A program made the translations under genes and the position numbers. A stretch of 64,000 bases of DNA from Climacteris rufus (lineage: Eukaryota; Chordata; Aves; Passeriformes; Climacteridae): assembly GCA_013398175.1 (NCBI GenBank), contig VZRZ01002681.1:20072-84071 (forward strand), given 5' to 3'. A model generated the notes under the pieces. The model did no database searches. It was not told the DNA's origin and worked only from the letters and a program-made list of their open reading frames with translations. Shown here piece by piece: positions 48,657 through 60,560 of this stretch. Position 1 is the stretch's first letter. Each line of letters begins with the position of its first letter.

Positions 48657-51600
48657 TCATCAGTTAATGAACCTTTTTATTACAAATTTCACAGTCTGTT
48701 TCTATAAAAAGGTCTACTTTTTTTTCCTCTCAAAAGTGGATTCTGGGTTTTTTATTTGGGTTCTCTGAGTTTTTCAATAACATGAAAGTAGACTTTATAC
48801 CAAAAAACTCTTCTGCAAGTAGTATAGTAGTGATCAAGATCAAGTAACATTTTAACTTACTTTTTTGTAAACAAAAAGAATTGAAGTTTCTTAAATCTCT
48901 CATTAAAAGATGTTTTCCCAACCTCAAATCATTATTGTAGATCTGCCCTGAATCCTTTCTATGTTATCACATTTTTTTTAAGACAGTGCATTTTTGTGGT
49001 AAGAATCTCATTATCCTCACATGCATTACATTTTTATTTTTATTCAATATTACTTTTCACATATTTTTGTATGGTTGCTTCTGGTAAAAGAACTCAGCTA
49101 GACATCTGAAGAATGTAGAAACTAGCTATTCTCTCACATAAACAGCACCTTTGTCCCACCCAACAAAAGTAATTTGTTATTTCGGGGCTAGAATTTTTAG
49201 TTCTTTTTAGTCAAAAAATTGCAATAAATAGAGAAGTAGGAAAACAAGCAGAGTATGTCAAGTCTTCTTAGCCTTTCTACTTGCTAAAGCACAATCTGAC
49301 AGAAGCAGAAATATTATTCTTTTAACACATAGGCATTACAATGTTCTCTGATAAACTAGAATTTTAAATCACATTCCTTTCACCTACCTTTACTCTTACC
49401 AAAATGCAGTACTCATCACAGCAGCACTGCATTGATAGCAAAAATTTTGAACAAGTAAAGGCCACTATTTTTCAAAGTCACTTTCAGGTTTTCTGTGTCA
49501 TTGTGGAAAAGTGAGTGAAACATCATTAGTAAAATATGGCAGAGGAGCATGGTGACCAAAACAAAGTGCTTTTATTGAGCAACAGTCCATACCCTGGCAA
49601 GAAATATTTAACTGCTTTTGTGCAAAGAGAACTAAACTGTGATTTTTTGCTTTATATCAAGAATGTCAAAAAGATTAAAAACCTGATTTGACCCAAGACC
49701 TTGAGCAAAAAAAAGAGTCTCATTTATTTTTTATTGCCTGGTGTTTCTCTGCTGTTATGTTATGCCTTTGGCCACTGAGCAAAAATAAAAGGGATTTGTC
49801 CACCTGTTTGTCAGTGTTGGCACACAGAGGACAAGACTGAGAAAACCATGACCAGAGAGCACACAAGAGTATCTGGATTGTTTCATCTTTTAAAGCCTCA
49901 CATGACTTTCACCAAGGCATGTAGGACATGATGTCTAGGTATAAATCATATGAGGGTATGTACGATGGATTTTAAAGTTTATTTGTTTGCTATTTTAGTT
50001 TAGGAAGCAAAAAAATTCACTTACTCTTCTGATTGAAATTTTTCTGCATGACTTGAGCTTTCATTTAGAAGGAGCCCAGGTATAAAAAAACTTTCTACTG
50101 CTGATAGATAAACATCAATTATACAACATTTTTTATAACTAATCAATATAGTCTCACTCCAGAATACACTTCAGATCTTCCACATGGATGTTCAGTCCTT
50201 TCAGCTAATTAAAAGGCAAAAACGTTCAGACTGCTGAGACAGTTAAGCTACAAATATATTCATGTTTTAGAAAAGGACATCGACAGCCTGACTGAAAGGT
50301 GAGAAAATATGACTCGCCAGCTAAGTGTATGCCTAGCTGCACCTGTATGAGCCACTTACCCTTTGGATTATATTTACAGTTAATATCATTTCAGTGGGGA
50401 AATCAGAAGTTCTTCAAAGACCTTGGCTGTCTCACAGCATGTGTCCAGCTCCAACTATCATGAGATCCCAGTGTAATTTACAAATTTTCATGGAAATACT
50501 TTAAATTTTGTCAGAGATATTTATGTAGATAAATACATACACACACACTCTCCTCTGTAAATCTAAGGAAGAATGTGTTATTTGACTCTTATTTTAACTA
50601 TTGTGCACATTTCTTGCACACATTTCCAATTAGTGACAACAAATAAAATAATAGCCAAAAGTATATAAATATGTATTTCTGCAATATATAATAGAAAATA
50701 CTAGAAATTATAAAATGATAACTAATAACGGGACAACAATAAAATGAGATAAAATACAATTCTGAATTCCTAACAGAAGTCATAACTTTTTAAAGTACTT
50801 TATTATTTTGCAGCATATAATACAATACACAAGAATCCATAATTTCTTCTATATTGTTAGGGTAATCTGAAAGAATGCAAGTGAATTGGTGAAAATAACT
50901 ATTTTAATTAATCTCATATTGTTTCTTTATTTCATTGGATTTATTTCAGCCTCTTTAATGATGGAAAGCTACTCCCTGAAAGGAGGCTACCTAAATGAGG
51001 ATGTATTACTATAGATAACCTGCTAGGAGAAGGAAGTATTTAGCACAAAACCACTATGTTCCCCAAAAGATCTAGAAAGATAAAAGGAATGTGTAGCTAG
51101 TGTTATGCTGCAAGAGGGAAGAGCTGAGAGACAGTACTGGTTTCATCCTCTTATTGCATCTTGTGGGGCAAGTGCAAGGACTTACAGAGCACAATTAACT
51201 CTCTCAAAACTCTGACAAATTAGGAAATTTCCATAAGCTACTACAACCAAAACTTTAGATAAGTACAGATAGCAAAAAATATTGTGCTAATTCCAGGCCT
51301 AACAGAAGTGAGGGAGGCATTTCTTTCAATAATTGGATCATAACAACAAGGTAAGATGAGGTGGAGGCAGAAAACTTGAAATCACTTACTGAGTAATTCA
51401 GTGAGTTTGTTATCGAGAGTACATCTATGCATCAACCACAGGTTTTACAATTCACTGTGGAAAGTGTGGCACAGCACTTTGGTTTTCTAAGTAAAATTTC
51501 GGGTTGCATTTCATGGAGCTGTTGCAAAGTATTTTGTGCTCAGAATAGCAAATGCTAACTACTCTTCTAAGATATTTTATGGGAAAATCCTGGCATAGTT

Positions 51601-52139
51601 CAAATAAGCAAGAATTCAGTTACTGATTTCAATTGAGAATGGACAAACCTTTTAATATTTCAAGGTAAAAAAGAGGCAGGGCAGTGCCTGAAAATCAGTA
51701 GAAACTAAATATCTTCTAATAGACCGCTATTAAGGTTCAGCTGCTTAATTGACTAGTGGATCTTAATTACAAGCAGAATTAGTACCATAGAAGAATGAAG
51801 ACACATTAGAAAAATAGCTGTGAAATACAGGGAAGGCATTTTGAAGTTTGCAGAAGGTTCAGAAATCACCATGGGTAAGGCAGAACGCTAGAAATGACAA
51901 GGCTATTTGAGGTAGTGCAGGAGAGACTGTTCTTTCATCTGCTGTCAAAGTTGAAAAAAAAAAAAAGAGGGGTTCTGTTTTAGTTCATCTTTTTATGAAC
52001 AAATATTAAAAAGTCATGAAATGTACGTGTAAAACTGCATCCATAAATTAAATTGCAACCAATTATATACATTTTTTTAAATAACAAAAATACTCTAAAA
52101 AAATAGATCAATATTTTTCATTAAGTCTATAGTAACAAT
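48657..52139. other. Unique-looking A+T-rich DNA
   Basis: No repeat family, gene or RNA recognised. Short AT runs occur near 50640-50760 and 50815-50835. Confidence 0.5.
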
Positions 52140-53270
52140 AAAAGGATCTCTACCATCTACCTTTGCGTTAGAGAAGAGTGGTGGTTTTGCAGGGCCCAAT
52201 CCTTTGATAGTGGGGGTGGGGGGCACAAAGATGGCTCCTGTGAAAAGCTGCTGGAAGCTTCCACAGACATCAACAGAGCCAATCCCTACTGGCTCTGAAG
52301 ATAGATGTGCTGCTGGCCACGGCTGGGCCAATTAGACATGGAGGTAACGCCTCTGTGACAACATATTTAAGAAGAAATCAAAACAAAGTAGAGCTGCACA
52401 GTTTTAGTTCTAGTTAGACGAAGAGGAGGAGTGAAGACATGTAAGAGAAACAACTGTGGAGATGCCAAGGTCAGAGAAGAAGAAGGAGGGGGAGGAGGTG
52501 CTCCAGACATCGGGGCCAAGACATCCCTGCTTCCTTTAATGAGGACTGTATTAATGCAGGGTCCCCCTGCAACCCTGAAGGTCCATGGAGAAACAGACAT
52601 CCACCCCCAGCTGTGGGTAAGGAGCCCACACCAAAGCAGGAAGGGTGGGTGTCTAGAGGCAGGGCTGTTGTCTGGTGGGGATTTGACAATGGATAAAGAG
52701 GCTTTGCTCCCAAGGCCTGTGGGAGTCATCACTGATAAAAAGCCTTGCTTCCTTCCCACCCTGAGGGGGACCAGCCTGTCCTTGGAAGGACTGCACTTCC
52801 TGGTAGAGAAACATCACCCGCAGTAGCAGGTGGGAATGTTTTCCTGGTGGAAGAAAATTCATGTGACATCGCAGCAGTTTGGGAAGGGGATTGATGCCAC
52901 AATGCTTGCAGGAAATCCCTCTCCCTAAACAGCAGAAGAAAATAATCTCGGGTGATGAACTGACCAGAAGAAACCCCCACCCGTCTCCCTGCACTGTTGG
53001 AGGGAAGGAGGAAGGAGCTGGGGGAAATAAAGTGTTTTAAGGGCTTGTTTTACTTTCATTACTATCCTGATTTTGTTAGCAATAAATCCATTTAATATCC
53101 TCAAGTTGAGCCTGTTTTGCCTTGATGGTAATTAGTGTTTTTTTCCTCCCAGTCTTTATCTCAAACCCCGTGAACTCTTCATTCAAATTTTCGCTCCTCT
53201 GTCCAACTGCAGGAAGGTGGGAGGGAGTGTGGTTCATGGGTGCCTGCCATTTGGTCAACCTAAAACCACA
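52140..53270 (+). mobile_element. ERVL-type LTR, plus orientation, long
   Basis: The end is well defined (...GGTCAACC TAAAACCACA at 53270), preceded by the avian LTR landmarks AATATCCTCAAGTTGAGCCT, GTCTTTATCTCAAACCCCGT and GTTCATGGGTGCCTGCC. A TATTTAA box lies at 52364-52370 and AATAAA at 53081-53086, implying a transcribed R region of about 0.7 kb. Upstream, CAGGGCCCAATCCTTTGATA and AAGATGGCTCCTGTG mark U3. The terminal segment resembles the inverted start of the 12.3-kb family. No TSD was found and the 5' boundary is approximate. The 113-131-codon frames on both strands are not genes. Confidence 0.82.
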
Positions 53271-56200
53271 ACAAAAAGCGTTAGGAAACCTGGATTTGAG
53301 GGGGGAAGAAGACAATACTAATTTCAGAGTCACTTGCAATACTTATGCTGACCACATAAGAAAATACATTAAATTCCTAGTTGCACCCATAATAACTAAA
53401 ATTAAGCATAACCAAATGAAGTAAAATTATCATAATTCCATTACCTTACAGAATTTTGTGGAAGGCATTCCACGATACCTTAAAAATTTGATCTTGTCTG
53501 TACTTACAACTGAGGTTGTAGTCTCATATGTTTCCATGTAATTCTGATTTTTATTAGCTCATTAGGGAAGTCTGTGAAGTATGGTACACCATCATCACAT
53601 GAATGTTTTCTTCAGTACCATTCTATTGTTACTTGAGACTTTGTTACAGAAATCCAGCACAGACTCAGGCTCCAAACACAAAAATAATCCTACAGAGATG
53701 CATATTACATGCAGGTATATATATATCATGTAATACATAATTAGCCATAAAGTAAAAGAGAGAAATTGCGTTATACTTCCAAAAATGTATTATTTACATG
53801 TTCCACTCAGCCCCTATATGTACACGTGCAAGTATAAACAATTGGAGAGCTATTGTCTGTGAGTGTAACTTTTTAGAAAACAAAAAAAAAGGTGCTACAG
53901 ATAGATGCGACCACCAAACCTGGAAAGTCTCATCCACTGAAGCAGAATTTAGGACAAATTATCAGATTTTCTGGAACACAGACAAGCTGCTGGGTTTATT
54001 CCAGACTCTTTTTCAAAATACCTTTTTCCACTTCTTTCTGCCTCTGTCTATTGCATTTTCTGTTTAGAAATTCAAATGGATATATCTTAACCTTGGCTGG
54101 CCCGGTATAGTTTCAAGGACTAGTTCATTAAGAAGAGTAAGAATGTGTCTGCTCTCACATAGCAGATTCTCACAGATTGAACACCCATCTATATGAGTAT
54201 ATCTTTCTGTGCTTTAGCACATGAACATGACTGAACACTCAGAGTACATTTGGTGTATTAAAAGGTGTCTTTGAATACCATACAGGAGGAATAGTGACAG
54301 TCTTTGCAGAAACAATTTTTTTTTCCAGATCACAGATTATGAGTCAGAAAGTTAGGAGGAAAATATTCTGAAGCATTAGAAAAGGCAACAGTACTTTTTA
54401 TAGTGTAGAAATTAAGTTGATACCACATAGTATGTCTAAGAAAAAATGTTCTTTCTCCATAAAAGCAATATAATCTAAAGATAATATTTCAGACATCTTT
54501 ACAAACCCGAAAAAAAAAACCAAAATTACTAGCACACGATGATCAAGAACTCTTGAGGTAGAGAAATGTGTTTTCACAATAGATTACAATCTTTTAAAAG
54601 GGGGAAAAAAGGCTTTTGACAAAGAATGCTGTCTTAATTATCCTTAGAACTTGCAAAGATTGGTTCTAGACATAGAATTATTTTATATATTTAATACCTC
54701 ATAGTCACTGGCAATTCTGTGCCTCCTAATATTTTTTAAATCTTATCTACAGGCTGAAGCAGGTGTCTATCTCCAGAAAACACCCATGAAGAAAACAGAA
54801 GAGACTGCCACAGCAGAGACATTTCAAGGAACTCTGTGACCATAGAAAGGGAAAAAGGATTGTAGGGTAACTTAGAAAATGAGCTAAAATTCTTATTTTT
54901 GAGGCAGCATAGAAAGTAAAAATTAGTTAACATTTGGCAGGCTTAGTCAGATTTCAGGAATAATTCTAGAAAAATTCAATATTTGCATTTGGTTACAGAG
55001 TCATTCATACACAAATTTAAATGTTCTCTCTGTTAAGTAACCTCCTTGTAATTTCCGTAGTGCTTGGAATGAATATCCCCATCAAATCTGGTGATTTCTT
55101 GTGCGAGGTTGTGCACTTCCACATTCCATATGTGCTTTAGTTTCGATCAAAGTACCTGGGTATTTAAAGTCATTACAGCTATTCAAGCATAAATCGTCAC
55201 CGTAACTGTTGACAAAAACCTTTGTTTCCAACATATTTTAAAATTATATATGTGTATGTTTATGTAATACCTTTTCATTGGTCCATTTTTCAGTTTCATT
55301 ACTTTTGGTCAGATTTGCCAATCTGTCTTTTGTTTGAGTGCAAACCAATCTTGGCACCTTATTGCAGAATTGGCTAAATTGAGTCTCCTGAGCAGCACAT
55401 GCACAGCAGCACATCCTGAGCAGATCTGGTTGATCTTTCAAAGGAAAATTCAGAGCAAAACTTATTCAGCTTATCTTAATCACCAGCTCCCCATTATAAA
55501 ACATGCTAACACTTTATTGGATTTGGATGAGACATTTAAGCTGGATCTCAAAAACTATGGTGCCTCAATGCTCAGTTCGGCAGGGCTGTCAAGCCTTTCA
55601 GCTTTATAGTCAGGACTTCTAAGCCTATAAATGTTGGCCTGAGGAAAAAGTGATGTCTCTGTCATAAGGCACTATTCGTACACTGGGCTTTTTGTGTGTA
55701 TAATATTGCACAGGAGAATTTGTTTATCAGACATGAAGACAAGCAAAACAGGTAATATTAAGGCCACATCACTTATATTTTCAGTGCTGTGCACCATGTG
55801 CGAGTCAATTATTATTCATTCCACAATTAAACTTGTAATATTTGGACACCAACTCATTATTATCCCATTGTCTTCAACAGAACTACCTTGTTCAAACTGA
55901 TTCATTATGAAACAAATATAAGAATTGAATGCCCACTTAGACTCCCTGTAAACATTTTGCCATTGAAAACATGCTCTGATACATACACGTGATGATCCAA
56001 GTATCAGACACACATCAGAATCAGGTTCTTTGACTAACAGCAAAATTGTATTCACTAACATTATTGTCATTATGTTGTACTAACCAAGGGGCCAGTTCAT
56101 CATGTGACATCTACACTCCTGGTCTAAGCTTTTAATTTGGACCAATTAAATGAAACTTCCTGGGTGAGAGGAAGGATGCAATAGAAGAAATTGCCTCATG

Positions 56201-56937
56201 TATCACATGGTTTCTAGAGACTAGTTGATATATTATTAGTAAAACACAAAGCAAATATAAATCAGTGCATGGTGTTCTGCAAACTGCAATTATTTTCTTG
56301 CTGCCATCTACATTTTATTTCAGAAGATCAAATTCTAAACTTATAAAATTATAGCCCAGTCATAAAGTATATATATTTATTCACATCTTTAGTGATGTAT
56401 CACGTTTTAATTTTATTCAGCAACTCTTTGAGACAGTGTCACATTTTTCTTTTGGGTTGCTGAAAGAATAATAAGGAAGATCCAGAACAAAATAATTTCT
56501 CTATAGTCTCTTGAAAGACATTAAAATAAAAATTTGCAATTTTTTATAAGCATATGACAAAAGTGAGATGAAATTTTAACTAATACTGGCCATTTTATTT
56601 CCTTTAAAAGTGTGATTTGTCACAGAACCTAGTGGTTGATAGAGCGAATCAGCAGAGGAAACATTTTCTAAAGTGTAAAGAAAACAAGTGAATATTTTGA
56701 TAACCATGTCAACACATACTCAAAAAAAAGAGTGTATTGTCAAGGGAGATAATATGTGAATTGAGTTGCACATCTGTACTCTAATTTTGGCTTTGTCACT
56801 TCCAATTAACAATTCTCTCCTACAATCCTTCTTTAAATTGTGAACTACTTCTTAACTCTTTTGACTTTTTAACTGTTTTGACGTGAATAGGGTTGCACCA
56901 ACCTTGACACCTGAGTTTCCTTCACTCTTCGTTTAAA
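53271..56937. other. Unique-looking DNA
   Basis: No repeat or gene recognised. The 91-codon frame at 55334-55609 and others show no domain. Confidence 0.5.
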
Positions 56938-58095
56938 ACCAGTTCGCTTCAACACCTTCATAAATGACTTGGACAGAGGACTCAAAGGTTTACTAAGTGT
57001 TTGCTGATGATACCAAAATGGAAGGAGCTGTTGATTCCATTGAAAGCAGACAGATCTTGCAGAGACGTAGACAATTAGAGTGATGGGTAATCACCCGCTA
57101 TAGAATTACAAAAGAAGTAAGGTTGGAAAAGACCTCCAAGATCTTTGAGTCCAACCTTTGACCAATCAACACTTTGCCAACTAAACCTTAGCACTAAGTG
57201 CTATGTCCAATCATTTCATGAACACTTCCAGGAATGGAATCCACCACCTCTCTGGACAGTCCATTCCTGTGCTTGACAACCTTTTCAGTGAAGAAATTCT
57301 TCATGTCCAACCTGAATAAGCATACAAAGTTTAAAAAGGACAAGTGCCAGATTCTGCACTTGACACAAGGCAACCCTGGACAGATTGAGGAATGAGATGC
57401 TGGAGAAATGCATTGAGGGAAGGGACCCAGAGGTCCTGACTGATGGCAAGTTGAACATGAGTCAGCAGTGCCCTGGCAGCCAGGAGGATCAACCATGTTC
57501 TGGATTGCATCAGGAGCAGCATCACCAGCTGGGCACAGGAGGGGATTGTCTCGCTGTGCTCTGCGCTGGAGGAGCCTCACCTTGAGTCCTGTGTGCCGTT
57601 TTGAGCACAAAAATACAAAAAAGATATTAAACTATTAGAAAGTGTCCAAAGGAGGGCAACAAAGATGGTGAAATGCCTTGAGGGGAAGCTGTATGAGGAC
57701 CAGCTGAGGTCACTTGGTCTGTTCAGCCTGGAGGAGACTGAGGGGAGACCTCACTATAGTTGCAACTTCCTTGTGAGGGGAAGAGGAGGGAAAGGCACTG
57801 ATGTCTTCTCTCTGGTGACCAGTGACAGGACCGAAGGGAATGGCACAAAGCTCTCTCAGAGGAGGTTTAGGTTGGATGTTAGGAAAAGGTTCTTCACCCA
57901 GAGGGTGGTTGGGCACTGGAACAGGCTTCCCAATGAAGTGGTCACAGCACCAGCCTTCACAGAATTCAAGAAGCACTCGGACAATGCTCTTAGGCACATG
58001 ATGTGATTTTTGGAGTTGTCCTGTGAAGAGCCAGGGTTTGAAATCTATGATCTTTGTAAGCCACTTCCTACTCAGTGTATTCTGTGACATGGCAT
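56938..58095 (+). pseudogene. CR1 LINE 3' part, plus strand, with decayed ORF2 end
   Basis: Starts TTCAACACCTTCATAAATGA and shows RT motif C FADDTK at 57000-57017. It is interrupted by a nested CR1 at 57101-57320 and resumes at CATACAAAGTTTAAAAAGGA. The C-terminal frame (57665-58006) reads LYEDQLRSLGLFSLEETEG, then FSLVTSDRTEGNGTKLSQ and RFRLDVRKRFFTQRVVGHWN, all characteristic of the end of CR1 ORF2. The stop is at 58006 and the 3' UTR runs to a decayed tail near 58095. This is the only plus-strand CR1 found. Frameshifts lie between motif C and the C-terminal frame. Confidence 0.93.
57101..57320 (-). mobile_element. CR1 LINE 3' end nested in the plus-strand CR1
   Basis: The antisense landmarks TAGAATTACAAAAG, GGTTGGAAAAGACCTCCAAG, GAACACTTCCAGGAATGG and CAGTGAAGAAATTCTTCATG appear in minus-CR1 order between two parts of a plus-strand CR1. 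The host CR1 reads continuously if this block is removed (GGTAATCACC on one side, AAAGTTTAAAAAGG on the other). It must therefore have inserted after the host copy. Confidence 0.9.
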
Positions 58096-59361
58096 ACAAT
58101 GTAATGCAACTTTTCTTAATATTTTACTGAGAGTTTACTTATAAGAAACTCCTAGAAACATAAACCTAGAAGGTGTCATCATCATGAGAGCACACTGCTA
58201 ACACAGATATGGGAGAGAAGGGAAAGAGAGGACAGGTAGAGGATGCATATAAAATGGCTGTGGAAATTAAATGCGGCTCTGATAAAATTACTTTTTAATG
58301 TTGTTTACAAGGGATAAAGCCCATGTTGGTTTATCTTTATCTAATAAATACATATATTTTGTATACGTACCATTCTTATCTAAAAATCTGCTACTTGCTC
58401 TTCAGTTCTTGAAAAGTGACTACTCCATACTGGTTAACACCAAAAATGGTCTCCTAAAATGTACTCCTTGCTTATTCCAGGCCCTTTTACACTGGTATTT
58501 CTGCTGGAACTATCACTGTGCTTGGACAGCCATTCTTCTAGCACTCAGACAATGGTCTATTCTAATCTTTTCAGAGACGAGATCAAATCCACACTACTTA
58601 CTGAGCAACATTCATTTCCAAACCAAAAAATATTTAATTGATGACCTTAGGAGGATGTCACAGACAAGAGCAACACAACCTACACTCTGAATCCCCCTTC
58701 AGCTTAATATTTAAGTAAAATATTTCTGTTTGAGAAATGCAAACATCATGAGGCACACTTGTCTTTCACTGGCACAATTTATCCTTGAACTGGATTTATC
58801 TGATCTATTTTGATGCAAAGATTGCACCATGTCCTCATCCAAAATCAATCTAAACCCCACCCAGAGTGCACAGACAGAGAGTTACATCCTTAAAACTTCT
58901 TTTATGTAGAAATAGCATTTTAGTCAATAAGAATTCAGGACACAAGCCTGTGATATTCAGAAACACTGTGTCCTCTCCTAGCTGTGGTTCCACCTGTAGC
59001 CAGTGATACAGCATGACTTGCGATATGATAATGTCTGACCAATACTAGATACGATTCACATTGGCTGAGTTTCAGGTTCCATGAACCTTATTATCAAGTA
59101 CATTAAGACAAGATATTTGTCAAGTGGCTTGCTTCCCTGTAGCAGCATACTTGGCAAAAGCTGCTTCTATGGAACTTCAGAATTGGTGGGAAGAGACCTA
59201 GGGCAATGCCCTTTGAACCTTCTCCCTCCAATATCTGAACTCCCCGCCTGAGCTGTGGTGAAACCCCATACTTCCCTTGTGTTACCGGTATCCATACCTT
59301 AGGTCCCAAATATGGCTATGCCCTGGGAAGCTCTCCTCCCAGTGGTCATTTTGAACCATGC
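58096..59361. other. Unique-looking DNA
   Basis: No repeat recognised. The 130-codon plus frame at 58298-58690 has no domain I can name. Confidence 0.45.
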
Positions 59362-60560
59362 TGTTACAATCCAGTTTTAAACACAGAGGAACAAATAGAA
59401 CTCTCTGCACATAAAGCTGGAGATATTTAAGGTTTGAAAATAATTCCAAGACGTGAGACTAAGACCAAATGAGATCAAATGGTGGTTGGTGCCAAAAAGA
59501 ACTTTTGTGTTTTATTTAACAATAAGTGAGAGAGAGAGAAATAGAGAAAGAAATAAAGAGAGAAAAGAGGTGTACGAGGGGTGGAGGGGACAAGGAGAGT
59601 GACAGATTAGCTGGAAGCATATCACCCCTCTGTGGGTCCCACCGATGTCTCGTGGATCCCCTACACCTGGTGTCCTTGATGGTGAAGGGTCCCCGTCATC
59701 ACCGCTGACGCCAAAGAGCATAAAATCTTTTGGATTAATATATGCTTTGGGCCGGGGGGAAAACCCATGTACCACCCTGAGGGGGCCAGCTTGAAACTGT
59801 CCCTTCCAAGGCCGTGGGTCTGCTGCTCTGGTGCAGGGTCTGGGGGCCCCTTTGGGGGTGTCTTTGACAGCCGTGACAGCCCTTCAGCTGCCCCTCCACG
59901 TGCATGCTCTGCAGCTGGGGCTTTTTCCCAGAGTGCGGGCCTCCCACAGCTGGGTTGTTCTGCACAGCACAGGGTGGGTGTCCCTCTGACCAGAGGCTTT
60001 CACCACACACACCCAAAACCTGTCAGCAGATAAGTCCGGGGCTACAGCCTCCACCCCGAAGCTGCTGGGCATAGTCCTCCTGGGAAGTACTCTTCTCCCC
60101 CAGCCCAAACCCCAGAACAGTGTCAGTGTTATCTTATCTCAAATCCACGTGCAGTCCAGGGCCTGAGCCCCGAGGGGCCCCTGCAGGCTGATAGTGGTCT
60201 TCTGGTGAAGTTCTGTTATACAGTTTTTGCTATAATCCTTCATAAAAAATGTTTAACCCATATAACACGTCAGTCTCTCACACATCTTTCCATTGGGTGG
60301 TCCCATGGTCCCACCTCCCTTTAAAGACCCCTGCAGAGCTTCCACTTGTTCTCTTTCTCCTGGGTTAAATCCAGCCACCTGGATGTTTCTGGACTTCCTC
60401 ACTGGACCCTCACAACGCAACACTGCATTTATAATAAAAAGGCTATTATCCGAGAAAAGAGCCCTCTGTAGCCTTTCATTCTCGCTGATGCTAGAACATC
60501 ACACCTAGGGTGATTCTCAGTTCCACAGGAGCCAGCAGAAACAGGTCATCTGCAGTAGCA
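59362..60560 (-). mobile_element. GC-rich block, probable diverged LTR
   Basis: Strongly GC-rich sequence in A+T-rich surroundings. In minus sense there is a TATATTAA-type box near 59738-59745 and AAATAAAA at 59511-59518, then a terminal ...GGATTGTAACA whose complement TGTTACAATCC starts at 59362. This order fits U3-R-U5 of an LTR. A GA microsatellite occupies 59527-59566. No matching TSD or right-hand end could be fixed (GC-rich sequence fades between 60520 and 60660), and it matches no other LTR here. Frames of 71-93 codons on both strands (e.g. CHGCQRHPQRGPQTLHQS) have no support as genes. Confidence 0.45.

Noticed and set aside
52367..52994. Several frames of 80-131 codons on both strands
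   Set aside because: All fall within the GC-rich interior of an ERVL-type LTR, in conflicting registers, with no recognisable domain.
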